From Nautiliaceae bacterium (GTDB taxonomy: Bacteria > Campylobacterota > Campylobacteria > Campylobacterales > Nautiliaceae), in contig JALVAK010000007.1 in assembly GCA_027011225.1 (NCBI GenBank), positions 1 to 42,465 of the forward strand: 42,465 nucleotides of DNA. The letters run 5' to 3'. The notes beneath the pieces were generated by a model. It did not search any database. It was not told the DNA's origin and was given only the letters and a program-made list of their open reading frames with translations. Below are positions 15,947-26,630 of the stretch, piece by piece (position 1 is the stretch's first letter; every line of letters begins with the position of its first letter). A program made the translations under genes and the position numbers.

Positions 15947-18523
15947 GTGAGAGAATATAATCCTAAAGAGTTTGAAACATCTACATATAAAACTTGGGAA
16001 GAAAATGGATTTTTTGAGGTTGATTATTCTAAAGATAAAAATTTCTGCATTATGATGCCTCCACCTAATGTTACAGGAAGTTTGCATATTGGACACGCTT
16101 TAACTTTTACTCTTCAAGATATAATGGTTAGATACAAAAGAATGGATGGATATGCAACTCTTTGGCAACCAGGAACAGACCATGCCGGAATTGCTACTCA
16201 AAATGTTGTAGAAAAACAAATCTTAGCTGAAGGAAAAACAAAAGAAGAATTAGGTCGCGAAGAATTTCTAAAAAGAGTTTGGGAGTGGAAAGAATACTCA
16301 GGCGGAACTATTACAAAACAATTAAGAAGACTTGGAGCAAGCCCTGCTTGGTCTAGAGAGCGCTTTACAATGGATGAAGGTCTTCAAAGAGCTGTTAGGG
16401 TTGCTTTTAAAAAATTATATGATGAGGGGCTAATTGTAAAAGGCAATTATATGGTTAACTGGTGTCCTAAAGATGGGGCATTAAGTGACATTGAAGTAGA
16501 ATATGAAACACATGAGGGAAAACTTGTTTATATAAAATATCCAATCGTTGATAGTGATGAATATATTGTAGTAGCGACCACTAGACCTGAGACATATTTT
16601 GGAGATACTGCCGTTATGGTAAATCCAGAGGATAAAAGATATAAACATTTAATTGGAAAAAAAGTAAGATTACCACTAATAAATAGAGAAATTCCAATCA
16701 TTGCAGATGAATATGTTGATATGGAATTTGGGACAGGTGCAGTAAAAGTAACTCCAGCTCACGACCCAAACGACTATGAAGTAGGACTAAGACACAATCT
16801 TGATATTATTAAAGTTTTTGATGAAAAAGGTATTTTAAACGAAAATGCTGGAGAATTTGCTGGAAGAGATAGACTTGAAGCTAGAGAAGATATTATTAAA
16901 AAACTAAAAAAAGAAGGCTTTATCGAAAAAATAGAGCCTCACACTCATCAGGTAGGACACTGCTATAGATGTAAAAGCGTAATTGAGCCATATGTTTCAA
17001 CTCAATGGTTTTTGAAAAAAGAGATAGCAAAACCAGCAATTGAAGCAGCAAATAAAGGTGAAGTTAAATTTCATCCACCTCAATGGAAAAACAACTATGA
17101 TGCTTGGATGAGAGAGCTTAGAGATTGGTGTATTTCACGCCAGCTTTGGTGGGGGCATCAAATTCCTGTTTATTATTGTGATGATTGTGGGAATGAATGG
17201 GCAAGTGTTGAAGAGCCGAGTAAATGTCCAAAATGTCATTCTAAAAATTTCCATCAAGACCCAGATGTTCTTGATACTTGGTTTAGCTCAGCGCTATGGC
17301 CATTTTCTACTCTTGGATGGGAAAATGGTGAGTGGGGTAAAGGCATTAAATGGAGGGAAGAGGATTTAGAGAGATTTTATCCAAATAATTTGCTAATTAC
17401 TGGATTTGATATTTTATTTTTCTGGGTTGCAAGAATGATGATGATGGGAGTGCATTTTCTAAAAGAAGTGCCTTTTAGAGATGTTTATCTTCATGCACTT
17501 GTAAGAGATGAGCATGGTCAAAAAATGAGCAAATCCAAAGGAAATGTAATTGACCCGCTTGAGATGATTGAAAAATATTCAGCTGATGCGCTTAGATTTA
17601 CTCTTGCAATCCTTGCAGTTCAAGGAAGAGATATAAAACTATCTGAAAATAAAATGATTGAGAGTAGAAACTTTACAAATAAACTCTATAACGCAGCAAG
17701 ATTTTTAAAAATGCATCAAGAAAACTTTAAAGACCTTAAAGAAATTGAAATTAAAACAGAGCTTGGAAAATGGATGCTTTATAAATTCAATGAAGCTGTT
17801 AAAAATGTTAGACGTGAGCTTGATGAATATAGATTTAATGATGCCGCAATGACACTTTATAGATATTTATGGAATGATTTTTGTGACTGGGGAATTGAGC
17901 TTAGCAAAGTTAGCAAAGAATCAATTAGTGAGCTTGGAAGTATATTTAAAGAATCAATGAAACTACTTCATCCTTTTATGCCGTTTATTACAGAGTTTTT
18001 ATATCAAGAATTAAGCGAAAATAAAGATATTTCTAAAAATACAATTATGCTAAAAGAATACCCTAAAGCTAAAGAAGTAGAAAAACCAGCTGATTTTGAC
18101 TTAATAATTGAAGCTATTGTAAGCCTTAGAAGAATAAAAGCCTTAACTCAAAGTAACTTTAAAAAAGCATATGTTTTAGCTAAATTACCAGAAATGGCAA
18201 AAGAATATATTAAAAAACTTGCAAAAGTTGATGAGGTTGAATTTATCAATAAGCCTATTGAAAATGCTATAAGAGATATAAGCGATAATCTAGAAACAAT
18301 GGTAAGAAAAGAAGATATTGATATTGAGCCAATTATAAAAAGACTTGAAAATCAAAAAACAAAATTACAAAAAGAAATTACAAAGCTTGAAAAAAAACTA
18401 GCTAATAAAAATTTCTTAGAGCGTGCTCCAAAAGATGTAGTAGAAAAAAATAAAAAAGAGCTTAATGAATTTAAAGAAAAATATTCAAAAATTGAAGAAG
18501 AATTAAGGAAATTAAATGCGTAA
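15947..18523 (+). CDS. valS: Valyl-tRNA synthetase
   Basis: ValRS charges tRNA-Val with valine and edits mischarged threonine. The 858 residues show the class I HIGH motif (GSLHIGHA, near 45-50) and KMSKS (near 527-531). The editing domain contains TTRPETYFGDTAVMVNP, and a Cys4 zinc-ribbon insertion is present (CDDCGNEW then CPKCHSKN, near 408-430). A C-terminal arginine/lysine-rich coiled coil (about 800-858) is also present. The start is GTG with AAAAGGATAGC before it. The end overlaps the bamD start by eight bases. Confidence 0.98.
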   Translation: MREYNPKEFETSTYKTWEENGFFEVDYSKDKNFCIMMPPPNVTGSLHIGHALTFTLQDIMVRYKRMDGYATLWQPGTDHAGIATQNVVEKQILAEGKTKEELGREEFLKRVWEWKEYSGGTITKQLRRLGASPAWSRERFTMDEGLQRAVRVAFKKLYDEGLIVKGNYMVNWCPKDGALSDIEVEYETHEGKLVYIKYPIVDSDEYIVVATTRPETYFGDTAVMVNPEDKRYKHLIGKKVRLPLINREIPIIADEYVDMEFGTGAVKVTPAHDPNDYEVGLRHNLDIIKVFDEKGILNENAGEFAGRDRLEAREDIIKKLKKEGFIEKIEPHTHQVGHCYRCKSVIEPYVSTQWFLKKEIAKPAIEAANKGEVKFHPPQWKNNYDAWMRELRDWCISRQLWWGHQIPVYYCDDCGNEWASVEEPSKCPKCHSKNFHQDPDVLDTWFSSALWPFSTLGWENGEWGKGIKWREEDLERFYPNNLLITGFDILFFWVARMMMMGVHFLKEVPFRDVYLHALVRDEHGQKMSKSKGNVIDPLEMIEKYSADALRFTLAILAVQGRDIKLSENKMIESRNFTNKLYNAARFLKMHQENFKDLKEIEIKTELGKWMLYKFNEAVKNVRRELDEYRFNDAAMTLYRYLWNDFCDWGIELSKVSKESISELGSIFKESMKLLHPFMPFITEFLYQELSENKDISKNTIMLKEYPKAKEVEKPADFDLIIEAIVSLRRIKALTQSNFKKAYVLAKLPEMAKEYIKKLAKVDEVEFINKPIENAIRDISDNLETMVRKEDIDIEPIIKRLENQKTKLQKEITKLEKKLANKNFLERAPKDVVEKNKKELNEFKEKYSKIEEELRKLNA

Positions 18524-19127
18524 AATATTATTTTTAATCCCTCTTTTTTTTCTTGCTTGCTCTCATCAACCAAATAAAAACTCACATAATGAATTAAAAA
18601 TTCATCAGCAACTAAGAAAAGATATACAAAACTATTATCTTGATAATGCAGATGATGATTTAATGAATCTTGAAGCAGAATTTCCAAGCTCTCCTTATAT
18701 AAAAAGCGATTTATTAATTCTTTATTTAGCACATCTAAAAAATGAAGATTATATATTAGCTAAATTTTATCTAAATCAGTATGAAAAAAGATTTGCAAGC
18801 GCTGCTGAAATTCCATGGTGCGAATATCAAAAAATAAAAATTGATTTTTTATCTTATAAAAACGCATACACAAATCAAAAAAAGATTTTAGACTTAATGA
18901 ATGAATGTAAAAATTACAAATTGAATTATCCTAACTCAACTTTCTTACCAGAAATTAACACAATTTATATTAAATCTCTCTTGACAAATAAATATCTTGA
19001 TGATAAAATATATAAACTTTATAAAAAACTTGGAAAAAATAAAGCAGCCCAAAAATATAAAACAAACATACCAAAAAACTCGCGCCCGCCTTATGTACCT
19101 TGGTATAAAAAACTATTTTATTGGTAA
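18516..19127 (+). CDS. bamD: BamD-family outer-membrane lipoprotein
   Basis: The 203-residue protein has a lipoprotein signal peptide with lipobox FFLAC (Cys15). It is then entirely helical with tetratricopeptide-like repeats; the phrases [28 protein letters not shown] and [12 protein letters not shown] are characteristic of BamD. BamD is part of the BamA complex that folds barrel proteins into the outer membrane, such as the receptor-like protein in this window. It is slightly shorter than E. coli BamD (about 245). The bamD-lon pairing is shared with Campylobacter, which supports the call. The ribosome site AAGGAAATTAA precedes the ATG. Confidence 0.88.
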   Translation: MRKILFLIPLFFLACSHQPNKNSHNELKIHQQLRKDIQNYYLDNADDDLMNLEAEFPSSPYIKSDLLILYLAHLKNEDYILAKFYLNQYEKRFASAAEIPWCEYQKIKIDFLSYKNAYTNQKKILDLMNECKNYKLNYPNSTFLPEINTIYIKSLLTNKYLDDKIYKLYKKLGKNKAAQKYKTNIPKNSRPPYVPWYKKLFYW

Positions 19128-19135
19128 GGAGAAAT

Positions 19136-21460
19136 ATGACTTTAGAAAACTATGAAAAATTACCAGCAGAAATTCCTGTTATTGTTCAAAATGAATTAAT
19201 TTACCCTTTTATGATTATTCCTATATTTCTTGAAAAGAAAGAAGACATTTTAGCTGTACAAAAAGCAATAAATGACCATTCTTTACTTTTTATAAGTATA
19301 AATGATGAAAAAGGCACATATGGGACAATTGGTACTATTATTAGAAAAGTGACTCTGCCGGAAGGAAAAGTAAAAATACTTTTTCAAGGTTTAACAAGAG
19401 GGAAAATATTAGAAGTTCTTGATAAAAATCCTACAATTGCGCTTGTTGATAAAGTTGAGAGCGAAAAGAAAGATGAAAAAGAGATAAAAGCACTGCTTGA
19501 GACTTTAAAAGAGCATATAGCAACTCTAAGCGAGCTAAATCCTTTCTTTCCAAAAGATTTTATAAAAATAGTAGATAGCAACACAGATGCTGATAGAATT
19601 GTAGATATTATTGCATCTTCACTTAAACTTCCAGTAGAAAAAGGTTATGAGCTTTTTAAAGAAACAGATTCAAAAGAAAGACTTATAAAACTTATACATT
19701 TTATTTTAGAAGATATTGAAGCAATAAAACTTAAAAATGAATTAAATAAAAAAGTAATGGAGCAAGTCCAAGAAGCAAATAGAGAGCATCTTTTAAAACA
19801 GCAACTAAAGCTCATCCAAAAAGAGCTTGGAATGACAAATGAGCTTGAAGAAGAGATAAAAGAGTATTATGAAAAACTTGAAAAATTAAAACCTTGTATG
19901 AGAGAAGATGCATATAAAGAGATAAAAAAGCAAATTGATAGACTCTCTAGAATGCATCCAGATTCAGCTGAAGCTACTACTACAATGAATTACATTGAAT
20001 GGGCGCTAGAAGTGCCATTTTGTAATTATGCAAAAGAAGAATTTTCAATTGATGAGCTTAAAGATAGGCTTGATAAAGACCATTATGGTCTAAAAAAGAT
20101 AAAAGAGAGAATCATAGAGCATTTTGCAGCTAAAGAGCTTGCTAAAAAAAGAGGAGAAGAATTTAGCGGAGCAACTTTATGTTTTGTAGGACCTCCAGGA
20201 GTTGGTAAAACATCTCTTGCTAATTCAATTGCAAAAGCACTTGATAGAAATCTAGTTAGAATTGCTTTAGGTGGTCTTGAAGATGTAAATGAGCTAAGAG
20301 GTCATAGAAGAACATATATTGGAGCAATGCCAGGTAGAATTGCACAAGGTCTTATTAATGCAAAAGAGATGAATCCTGTAATGGTGCTTGATGAAATAGA
20401 TAAAATAGCTAGATTCAAAGGAGACCCAACAGCAGTTTTACTTGAAATACTTGACCCTGAGCAAAATAAAAATTTTAGAGACCTTTATTTAAATTTTGAT
20501 TTAGACTTAAGTAAAATCTTATTTATAGCAACAGCAAACGACCCAAGCACTATCCCAGCACCTCTTAGAGATAGAATGGAGATGATTTTTCTTGGAAGCT
20601 ATACTCCACAAGAGAAGTTTCAAATTGCAAAAAGATATTTAATTCCACAAGAGATGAAAAAACATTCTCTAAAACCAAGTGAAGTTAGTATTTCTGATGC
20701 AGCCCTAAGAGAAATAATTGATAAATATACAAAAGAAGCTGGAGTTAGAAATTTAAGAAGAGCGATTGCAAAAATTATGAGAAAAGCAGCAATTGAAATT
20801 TTAAAAGGTAAAAAAAGCGTAAGAGTTACACTTAAAAATCTTAAAGATTTTCTTGATAAACCAATTTTTGATATTGACACAATTGATAAAAAAGATAAAA
20901 TTGGTGTTGTAAATGGTTTAGCTTGGACTCCTGTTGGAGGAGATGTATTAAAAGTAGAAGCTGTTAAATATAGAGGAAAAGGTCAAGTAATTTTAACAGG
21001 TCAGCTTGGTGATGTAATGAAAGAATCAGCTCATATTGCATTTACTCTAATAAAACTTTTAATTGATAATAAAAAATTACCTGTAAAAGAAAAAAGTAAA
21101 GAGCCAATTTATTATAAGTATAATGTGCATATTCATGTCCCAGAAGGTGCTATTCCAAAAGATGGACCAAGTGCTGGTATTACAATGGCTACTGCAATTG
21201 CAAGTATTTTTAGCGGCAAAAAAGTACACTCAGATGTAGCTATGACTGGAGAGATTACTCTAAGTGGTGATGTATTGCCAATTGGTGGGCTTAAAGAAAA
21301 ACTAATTGCTGCTTATAAAGCAAAAATAAAAAAAGTATTAATTCCTGAGAAAAATTACAAAAGAGATTTAGATGAAGTACCAGATGAGGTAAAAGAAGGT
21401 CTTGAGATTGTACCTGTTAAAAGAATAGAAGAAGTATTAGATAATGCTCTAGTAAAATGA
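19136..21460 (+). CDS. lon: ATP-dependent protease Lon
   Basis: Lon degrades damaged and regulatory proteins in the cytoplasm. The 774 residues comprise the N-terminal substrate domain (about 1-195), a helical linker, an AAA+ domain with Walker [10 protein letters not shown] (near 352) and Walker [10 protein letters not shown], and a protease domain. The protease domain holds catalytic Ser679 in PKDGPSAGI and the partner Lys in GGLKEKL (about 720). I start at ATG 19136 after TAAGGAG rather than at the in-frame TTG five codons earlier. The end overlaps flgA as ATGA. Confidence 0.98.
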   Translation: MTLENYEKLPAEIPVIVQNELIYPFMIIPIFLEKKEDILAVQKAINDHSLLFISINDEKGTYGTIGTIIRKVTLPEGKVKILFQGLTRGKILEVLDKNPTIALVDKVESEKKDEKEIKALLETLKEHIATLSELNPFFPKDFIKIVDSNTDADRIVDIIASSLKLPVEKGYELFKETDSKERLIKLIHFILEDIEAIKLKNELNKKVMEQVQEANREHLLKQQLKLIQKELGMTNELEEEIKEYYEKLEKLKPCMREDAYKEIKKQIDRLSRMHPDSAEATTTMNYIEWALEVPFCNYAKEEFSIDELKDRLDKDHYGLKKIKERIIEHFAAKELAKKRGEEFSGATLCFVGPPGVGKTSLANSIAKALDRNLVRIALGGLEDVNELRGHRRTYIGAMPGRIAQGLINAKEMNPVMVLDEIDKIARFKGDPTAVLLEILDPEQNKNFRDLYLNFDLDLSKILFIATANDPSTIPAPLRDRMEMIFLGSYTPQEKFQIAKRYLIPQEMKKHSLKPSEVSISDAALREIIDKYTKEAGVRNLRRAIAKIMRKAAIEILKGKKSVRVTLKNLKDFLDKPIFDIDTIDKKDKIGVVNGLAWTPVGGDVLKVEAVKYRGKGQVILTGQLGDVMKESAHIAFTLIKLLIDNKKLPVKEKSKEPIYYKYNVHIHVPEGAIPKDGPSAGITMATAIASIFSGKKVHSDVAMTGEITLSGDVLPIGGLKEKLIAAYKAKIKKVLIPEKNYKRDLDEVPDEVKEGLEIVPVKRIEEVLDNALVK

Positions 21461-22041
21461 AAAAATGGCTTTTTTTAATTCCTCTTTTTCTTTTTGCTGA
21501 TATAAAAAAAGAAATAATTAGCTTTTACAAAAAACACTATCCCAATATTGAAATTCAAAACATTCAAATAAAGCCCACTCCTCCTAAAAAATACCATTTT
21601 TTAAAAATTTTACTCTCTCCTAAAAGAAGTTTTGGAAATATAAAAATTGATAATAAATTTTACTATGTAAAGATAAAAGCTTTAATGCCTGTATGTATTA
21701 CAACTTCAGTAATAAAAACAAACCAAGAAATTAAATGCAAAATAAAAAAAATCCCTTTTAGAAACTTTTACTCAAAACCAATTATAAATATTACTCCTAA
21801 TATAGTAGCTTCAAAAATAATTTCAAAAAATTCTATTATAAACATCTCAAATACCAAAAAACGAGCGGATGTATTCAAAAATAGTCTTGTTTCAGTTATA
21901 ATTCAATCTAAAAATATAATTATCTCTTCAAAAGCAAAAGCTATGCAAGATGGATATAAAGGAGATGTAATAAAAATTTTGCTTAATAAAAAAATAAAAA
22001 AAGCAAAAGTAATTGCAAAAGGAATGGTTGAAATTAAATGA
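21457..22041 (+). CDS. flgA: Flagellar P-ring assembly chaperone FlgA
   Basis: This 194-residue exported protein has a signal peptide (residues 1-14, ending LFAD). The C-terminal half is SAF-like: [19 protein letters not shown], then [16 protein letters not shown], and ends GMVEIK, a pattern typical of FlgA. FlgA escorts FlgI to form the P ring in the periplasm. It overlaps lon by four bases and ubiX by four. The run flgA-ubiX-coaD-tmk...cysE-aspB matches Campylobacter order as I remember it. Confidence 0.88.
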   Translation: MKKWLFLIPLFLFADIKKEIISFYKKHYPNIEIQNIQIKPTPPKKYHFLKILLSPKRSFGNIKIDNKFYYVKIKALMPVCITTSVIKTNQEIKCKIKKIPFRNFYSKPIINITPNIVASKIISKNSIINISNTKKRADVFKNSLVSVIIQSKNIIISSKAKAMQDGYKGDVIKILLNKKIKKAKVIAKGMVEIK

Positions 22042-22559
22042 AAAAAGTATTAGTTTGTATAAGTGGGGCTAGTGGAGCATCTCTAGGTCTTAAATTATAT
22101 AACTTAATCCCAAGCGAATATGAAAGATACTTAGTGCTCTCAAAAAATGCTAAGATTGTTTTAGAAAAAGAAGAGAATATATTTTTAGATGATGATATAG
22201 CTGCAGCTCCTGCTAGTGGTAGTTTTGGTATTGATATAACTTTTGTAGTACCTACTAGTATGAATACTCTAGCAAAAATTGCACTAGGAATTGCTGATAA
22301 TCTTATAACACGTGCAGCACTTGTGGCTATAAAAGAGAAAAAAAAGCTAATTTTAGCTCCAAGAGAAATGCCATTTAGTGAAATTCATCTTGAGCATATG
22401 CTAAAACTCTCGCGCCTTCAAAATGTATTCATTGCACCTCCAATAATAGCTTATTATAATAAGCCAAAAACTATTGAAGATATTGAAATGTTTTTAATTG
22501 GAAAATGGTTAGATTTAGCAGGTATAAAAAATAATTATTACAAAAGGTGGAATGGATGA
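22038..22559 (+). CDS. ubiX: UbiX family flavin prenyltransferase
   Basis: UbiX makes the prenylated FMN cofactor used by UbiD-type decarboxylases. The 173 residues have the N-terminal flavin-binding motif ([15 protein letters not shown]) and the stretch [20 protein letters not shown], then [20 protein letters not shown], all diagnostic. The protein is near the usual 185-200 residues. The partner UbiD is not in the window; in this group it would serve menaquinone synthesis through the futalosine route or another decarboxylation. Overlaps flgA and coaD by four bases. Confidence 0.95.
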   Translation: MKKVLVCISGASGASLGLKLYNLIPSEYERYLVLSKNAKIVLEKEENIFLDDDIAAAPASGSFGIDITFVVPTSMNTLAKIALGIADNLITRAALVAIKEKKKLILAPREMPFSEIHLEHMLKLSRLQNVFIAPPIIAYYNKPKTIEDIEMFLIGKWLDLAGIKNNYYKRWNG

Positions 22560-23026
22560 AAAAAGCTATATATCCAGGTACATTTGACCCTGTTACCAAT
22601 GGACATATTGATATTATAAATAGAGCTTGCAAAATATTTGATAAAATAATTGTAGCAGTTGCTGATAATAAAGACAAAAATACAATGTTTAGCTTAGAAA
22701 AAAGAGTAGAAATGATGAAAAAAGCAACTAAAAATTTCCCAAAAGTAGAAGTAAAACCATTTAATACCTTACTAGTGGAATTTGCAAAAAAAGAGAATTC
22801 AAAAATAATTATAAGAGGGCTTAGAGCTGTGAGCGATTTTGAATATGAGCTTCAAATGGGATATGCAAATCAAAGCTTAGACAATGAAATAGAGACAATT
22901 TATCTTATGCCAAAGCTTGAAAATGCTTTTATATCCTCAAGTGTAGTAAGAAGTATTTTAAAATATAATGGCGATGTATCTCATTTAGTACCAAAGGAGA
23001 TAATAAAAGATGTATATAGCAATTGA
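22556..23026 (+). CDS. coaD: Phosphopantetheine adenylyltransferase
   Basis: CoaD transfers AMP to phosphopantetheine, the penultimate step of coenzyme A synthesis. The 156 residues show the T/HxGH-type nucleotidyl motif ([10 protein letters not shown]), then [17 protein letters not shown] and the C-terminal ISSSVVRSI signature. I chose ATG 22556 (with AAAGGTGG upstream, overlapping the ubiX stop as ATGA) over the in-frame GTG three codons before it. It overlaps tmk by 17 bases. Confidence 0.97.
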   Translation: MKKAIYPGTFDPVTNGHIDIINRACKIFDKIIVAVADNKDKNTMFSLEKRVEMMKKATKNFPKVEVKPFNTLLVEFAKKENSKIIIRGLRAVSDFEYELQMGYANQSLDNEIETIYLMPKLENAFISSSVVRSILKYNGDVSHLVPKEIIKDVYSN

Positions 23027-23585
23027 AGGAATTGATACAAGCGGTAAGTCCACTCAAATTGAAATGCTTAAAAATGAATTTAAAAATGCACTTTTTGTAA
23101 AAGAGCCTGGATTTACAAAGCTTGGCAAAAAACTTAGAAAAATTATTTTTGAAGATGATATTAGCAAAAAAGCAGAATTATTTTTATTTTTAGCAGATAG
23201 AAGTGAGCTTATTGAAAAAGTAATAAAACCAAACTTTAATAAACTAATAATTAGCGATAGAAGTGTAATTAGCGGAATCGCTTATGCTATGTCTTTTTTT
23301 GATTTTGATTTGCTTGTAAATTTAAATCATTTTGCAACTGATTCTATTTTCCCTCAATTTGTAATAATATTAAAACTTGATGAAGATACTTTAAAAAATA
23401 GATTATCAAAAAAAGAGCATGATAATATCGAAAAAAGAGGAATTGAGTATTTACTAAAAATTCAAGATAATATAATATCAACCTGTAAAAGACTTGAAAT
23501 TCCTCATTTAATTATTGATGCTTCAAATTCTGCTCAAGATATAAACTTTAGAATAAAAAAGGCGATAAGTGGGCTTATTAAGTAA
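23010..23585 (+). CDS. tmk: Thymidylate kinase
   Basis: Tmk phosphorylates dTMP to dTDP. The 191-residue protein begins with the P loop GIDTSGKST, has VKEPG (dTMP binding), [13 protein letters not shown] in place of the DRY loop, and the LID region with [14 protein letters not shown]. It is preceded by AAAGGAGA. The DRY motif has Ser instead of Tyr, which is common in this group as far as I recall. Overlaps cysE by 17 bases. Confidence 0.95.
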   Translation: MYIAIEGIDTSGKSTQIEMLKNEFKNALFVKEPGFTKLGKKLRKIIFEDDISKKAELFLFLADRSELIEKVIKPNFNKLIISDRSVISGIAYAMSFFDFDLLVNLNHFATDSIFPQFVIILKLDEDTLKNRLSKKEHDNIEKRGIEYLLKIQDNIISTCKRLEIPHLIIDASNSAQDINFRIKKAISGLIK

Positions 23586-24270
23586 AATCAAAAAAGATTT
23601 TTTAGCGGTAAAAAATAGAGACCCCGCTTTTAAAAATAATATTGAAATTTTTTACGCATATCCTGGAGTATGGGCATTAGTACATTATAGAATTGCAAAT
23701 GCAATCTATAAAAAAGGATTTAAAAGATTTGCAAGATTTATTATGGCTATAAATCAATTTCTTACAAACATCGATATTCATCCAGGTGCAACTATTGGTG
23801 AGAATGTATTTATTGACCACGGAATTGGAGTAGTAATTGGAGAGACTGCAATTGTTGGAGATAATGTAACAATCTATCAAGGTGTCACTCTTGGTGGAGT
23901 TAGCCTAAATCCGGGTAAACGTCATCCTACAATTGAAAATGATGTAACAATTGGAGCTGGTGCAAAAATATTAGGGAATATCACTATTGGAAAAGGAAGT
24001 AAAATTGGAGCAAATTCGGTTGTGGTAAAAGATGTTCCACCTTTTTCTACGGTAGTTGGAATCCCAGGAAAAGTTATAAAAAGAAAAGATTTTTCACCTT
24101 TATCTCATAATAAACTTCCTGATATTGAAAAAGAGTTATTTGAATATTTAATGGATAGAATAAAAGTTCTTGAAGAAGCAATTATAAACCAAGATAAAAA
24201 TATAATAGAAAAAGATGAAGAGATAGAAAAAAAATATAGAGAATACCTTGAAGCTTTAAAAAGAGATTAA
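23569..24270 (+). CDS. cysE: Serine O-acetyltransferase
   Basis: CysE makes O-acetylserine for cysteine synthesis. The 233 residues have a short N-terminal helical part and a left-handed beta helix with hexapeptide repeats; [31 protein letters not shown] and the C-terminal [13 protein letters not shown] are family signatures. A coiled-coil tail (about 200-233) follows. The start is GTG at 23569. It is convergent with the downstream chemoreceptor gene: both stop codons share the palindrome TTAA with no room for a terminator. Confidence 0.96.
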   Translation: MGLLSKIKKDFLAVKNRDPAFKNNIEIFYAYPGVWALVHYRIANAIYKKGFKRFARFIMAINQFLTNIDIHPGATIGENVFIDHGIGVVIGETAIVGDNVTIYQGVTLGGVSLNPGKRHPTIENDVTIGAGAKILGNITIGKGSKIGANSVVVKDVPPFSTVVGIPGKVIKRKDFSPLSHNKLPDIEKELFEYLMDRIKVLEEAIINQDKNIIEKDEEIEKKYREYLEALKRD

Positions 24271-26630
24271 AATTTATTCTCTTCTACATTTTTTAACATT
24301 TTATTTGCCATATCTTTTACTTCATCTGCAACTTTATCCACTTCTTCTACTGCTTTTTCCATATTTTGAGTTTTTAAATTAACTTCTTGTATTTTTTGCG
24401 TTGCAGTAGAAATATCTTCTGTTTGTTTAATAATTGCTTCACCTATTGTGGAGATAGATTGAGTTAAAATATTTATATTCGCATCAATTTCGCTTAAACT
24501 TTTTTGAGTTTTTTCAGCTAATTTTCTAACCTCATCGGCAACAACCGCAAAACCTCTTCCATGCTCGCCTGCTCTTGCCGCTTCAATTGCTGCATTGAGT
24601 GCAAGTAAATTGGTTTGGTCTGCAATTTCTTGAATAACGCTTACTACATTTTTAATATCTTCTGATTGCTGCATAACATTTGAAGTATGGGTTGAGACTT
24701 CAAATATTTTTTCATTAATCTTTTGCATCATATCTGCAACTTCTGCAAGCTCTTTTGATGCTTCAAGTGAAGCTTTTTGAAGCTCATCCATTTTTTCTTT
24801 TAATATATTTGCACTCTCTGTTAGTTTCTCTCCATTATCTTTATTTGTTTTCAAAATATTTGAAATAGTATCAAGCACTGAATTTACTGCTTTTTCAATT
24901 TTTCCTATTGCATTTTCAACTCTTTTGCTAAAATCTTTTTTCATTGCATAATCAAGCACTAAAGCAGTTTTATTTATATCCTCACCTATAATTTTTTCTA
25001 ACGCATCTTGCATTTCATTAAATACAACTCTTACTTTTTCCAAATCAGGATTTGCGGCATGCTCAGTAACTCTTCCTTTTAAAATACCTTTTTTCATTTT
25101 TTCTACTTCTCTAAAAAGACCTTGAATCATCATTGCATCTTTAGAGAGATTCTCTTCTATTTTTTTAATATTTTGATTAATAGCATCTGCCATAAGACCT
25201 ATTTCATCTTTTGACTCAATTTCAATAAGCTTAGCTGATGATATTTCTCTATTTAAAAATTTAAAAAATTCTAACAATCCATTTTTTAATTTTTCAATAG
25301 AAGAGACTAAATCTTTAATAAGCACGAATGCTAAAATTAAAATAATACTAATTACCAAAATCACAATTACACTAATTACAATTAACTCAATTTTTTGCTC
25401 ATGTAAAATAGCTTCAATATCTTTTAATATTTCTTCTCCTAATTTATCAAGATATTTTTTCATTTCATTTATTCTTTTAGTAGATAATCTAACCCACTCA
25501 TATACAGAAATATTATTGAGTTTAACTAAATTAGAAGTAAGCTCATCAAATGCTTTAATTGCAAAAGCATCATTAACTTTAATTATTTTATCAAGCTCTT
25601 TTATAGAGATATTGTTATTTACTCCTTTTTCAACTTTTTTCAATCCCTCATAATATTTCTCAAAAGTTTTTTGTATAGTATTTAAATACTTTATCTCTTG
25701 TGGTGTAGCACCTAATTTTTTATATTCATCTATTAGCGCAAGAAGTTTTTCATAATCTTCTTTAGCTTTTATTTTATATTTTTCATCTCCTCTTAAGATA
25801 TAATTTTTAAAATGATGGATAAATCCACCATAGCCTATAATGCTTTTAATATTAGATAATATCTTTTGCTTTTGAGGAATTATTTGAAGTTTATGTCTTA
25901 TATTCTCAATTTTACTATCAATTTCACCTAAATAGTTTTTTAATTCTTTAAAATCGTTTAATTTTCTATTTTGAATAAGGATAGCACCATTCCATGCAGT
26001 AAGTATTTTATCCCATAATTTATTTTTTGAGAGTATATATGCTACATATGCTCTCTCTTTCCCCGCTTCTTCAATAGCTTCCATCAAATCATAATATTTA
26101 ACTATTTTCTCCATTATATCTTCATTAGGAGAGTACTGAAGCACATGATATTTAGTATTAATAAATTCTGAATCAATGCTTGAATAGTATTTAATAACAG
26201 ATAAAACATCTATTTTTAAACTATCAACTTTTTGCCTTATTTCATTAATATGTGAATAAAGCTTAAATGCATTTTCATACCTTTCATATACTCCTTTTTC
26301 TACATTTTTTAGATGAATTTTCCTAATATACTCTTTTAATTTGCTCATCTCTTTATCTACTTTTTGTCTTTGAATATTGAGCTCTTTTTTAAATTTTTTA
26401 CCATTATTTGCTAAATACACTACACTATAGCCTCTCTCTTTTTGAATCTCTACCATAGCTTTTGCAGTATTTTTTACATTCAATGTCATCAAAATATCAA
26501 GTTTTTGTGTAGATTTATAGTTTTTATATAAATCTTCTAAAAGATAACCGCTAAAAATTAAAATCAAAATTACTGGTAAAAAAACCAAAAATAACAGCTT
26601 TTGCTTAATCGTCATTTTCTTAAACATCAA
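24267..26630 (-). CDS. Methyl-accepting chemotaxis protein with NIT-type and second helical sensor segment
   Basis: The 787-residue receptor has membrane segments at about 11-30 and 414-438. The large periplasmic region begins with a NIT-like module ([15 protein letters not shown] near 60-74, [16 protein letters not shown] near 188-203). A second segment with the phrase [16 protein letters not shown] (266-281) follows, then further helices. Cytoplasmically, two HAMP-like stretches (about 440-590) precede the signalling domain. Its tip is [21 protein letters not shown] at 671-691, followed by [17 protein letters not shown]. It is cotranscribed downstream of a PAS-GAF-GGDEF-EAL gene (four-base overlap), both facing opposite to the flanking conserved genes. 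Confidence 0.92.
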   Translation of the reverse strand: MMFKKMTIKQKLLFLVFLPVILILIFSGYLLEDLYKNYKSTQKLDILMTLNVKNTAKAMVEIQKERGYSVVYLANNGKKFKKELNIQRQKVDKEMSKLKEYIRKIHLKNVEKGVYERYENAFKLYSHINEIRQKVDSLKIDVLSVIKYYSSIDSEFINTKYHVLQYSPNEDIMEKIVKYYDLMEAIEEAGKERAYVAYILSKNKLWDKILTAWNGAILIQNRKLNDFKELKNYLGEIDSKIENIRHKLQIIPQKQKILSNIKSIIGYGGFIHHFKNYILRGDEKYKIKAKEDYEKLLALIDEYKKLGATPQEIKYLNTIQKTFEKYYEGLKKVEKGVNNNISIKELDKIIKVNDAFAIKAFDELTSNLVKLNNISVYEWVRLSTKRINEMKKYLDKLGEEILKDIEAILHEQKIELIVISVIVILVISIILILAFVLIKDLVSSIEKLKNGLLEFFKFLNREISSAKLIEIESKDEIGLMADAINQNIKKIEENLSKDAMMIQGLFREVEKMKKGILKGRVTEHAANPDLEKVRVVFNEMQDALEKIIGEDINKTALVLDYAMKKDFSKRVENAIGKIEKAVNSVLDTISNILKTNKDNGEKLTESANILKEKMDELQKASLEASKELAEVADMMQKINEKIFEVSTHTSNVMQQSEDIKNVVSVIQEIADQTNLLALNAAIEAARAGEHGRGFAVVADEVRKLAEKTQKSLSEIDANINILTQSISTIGEAIIKQTEDISTATQKIQEVNLKTQNMEKAVEEVDKVADEVKDMANKMLKNVEENKF

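Noticed and set aside
18352-18732. 126-codon frame on the minus strand across the valS-bamD junction
   Set aside because: Shadow of two well-supported genes; composition is Phe/Ser/Leu-rich as expected for the reverse of Lys-rich coding sequence.
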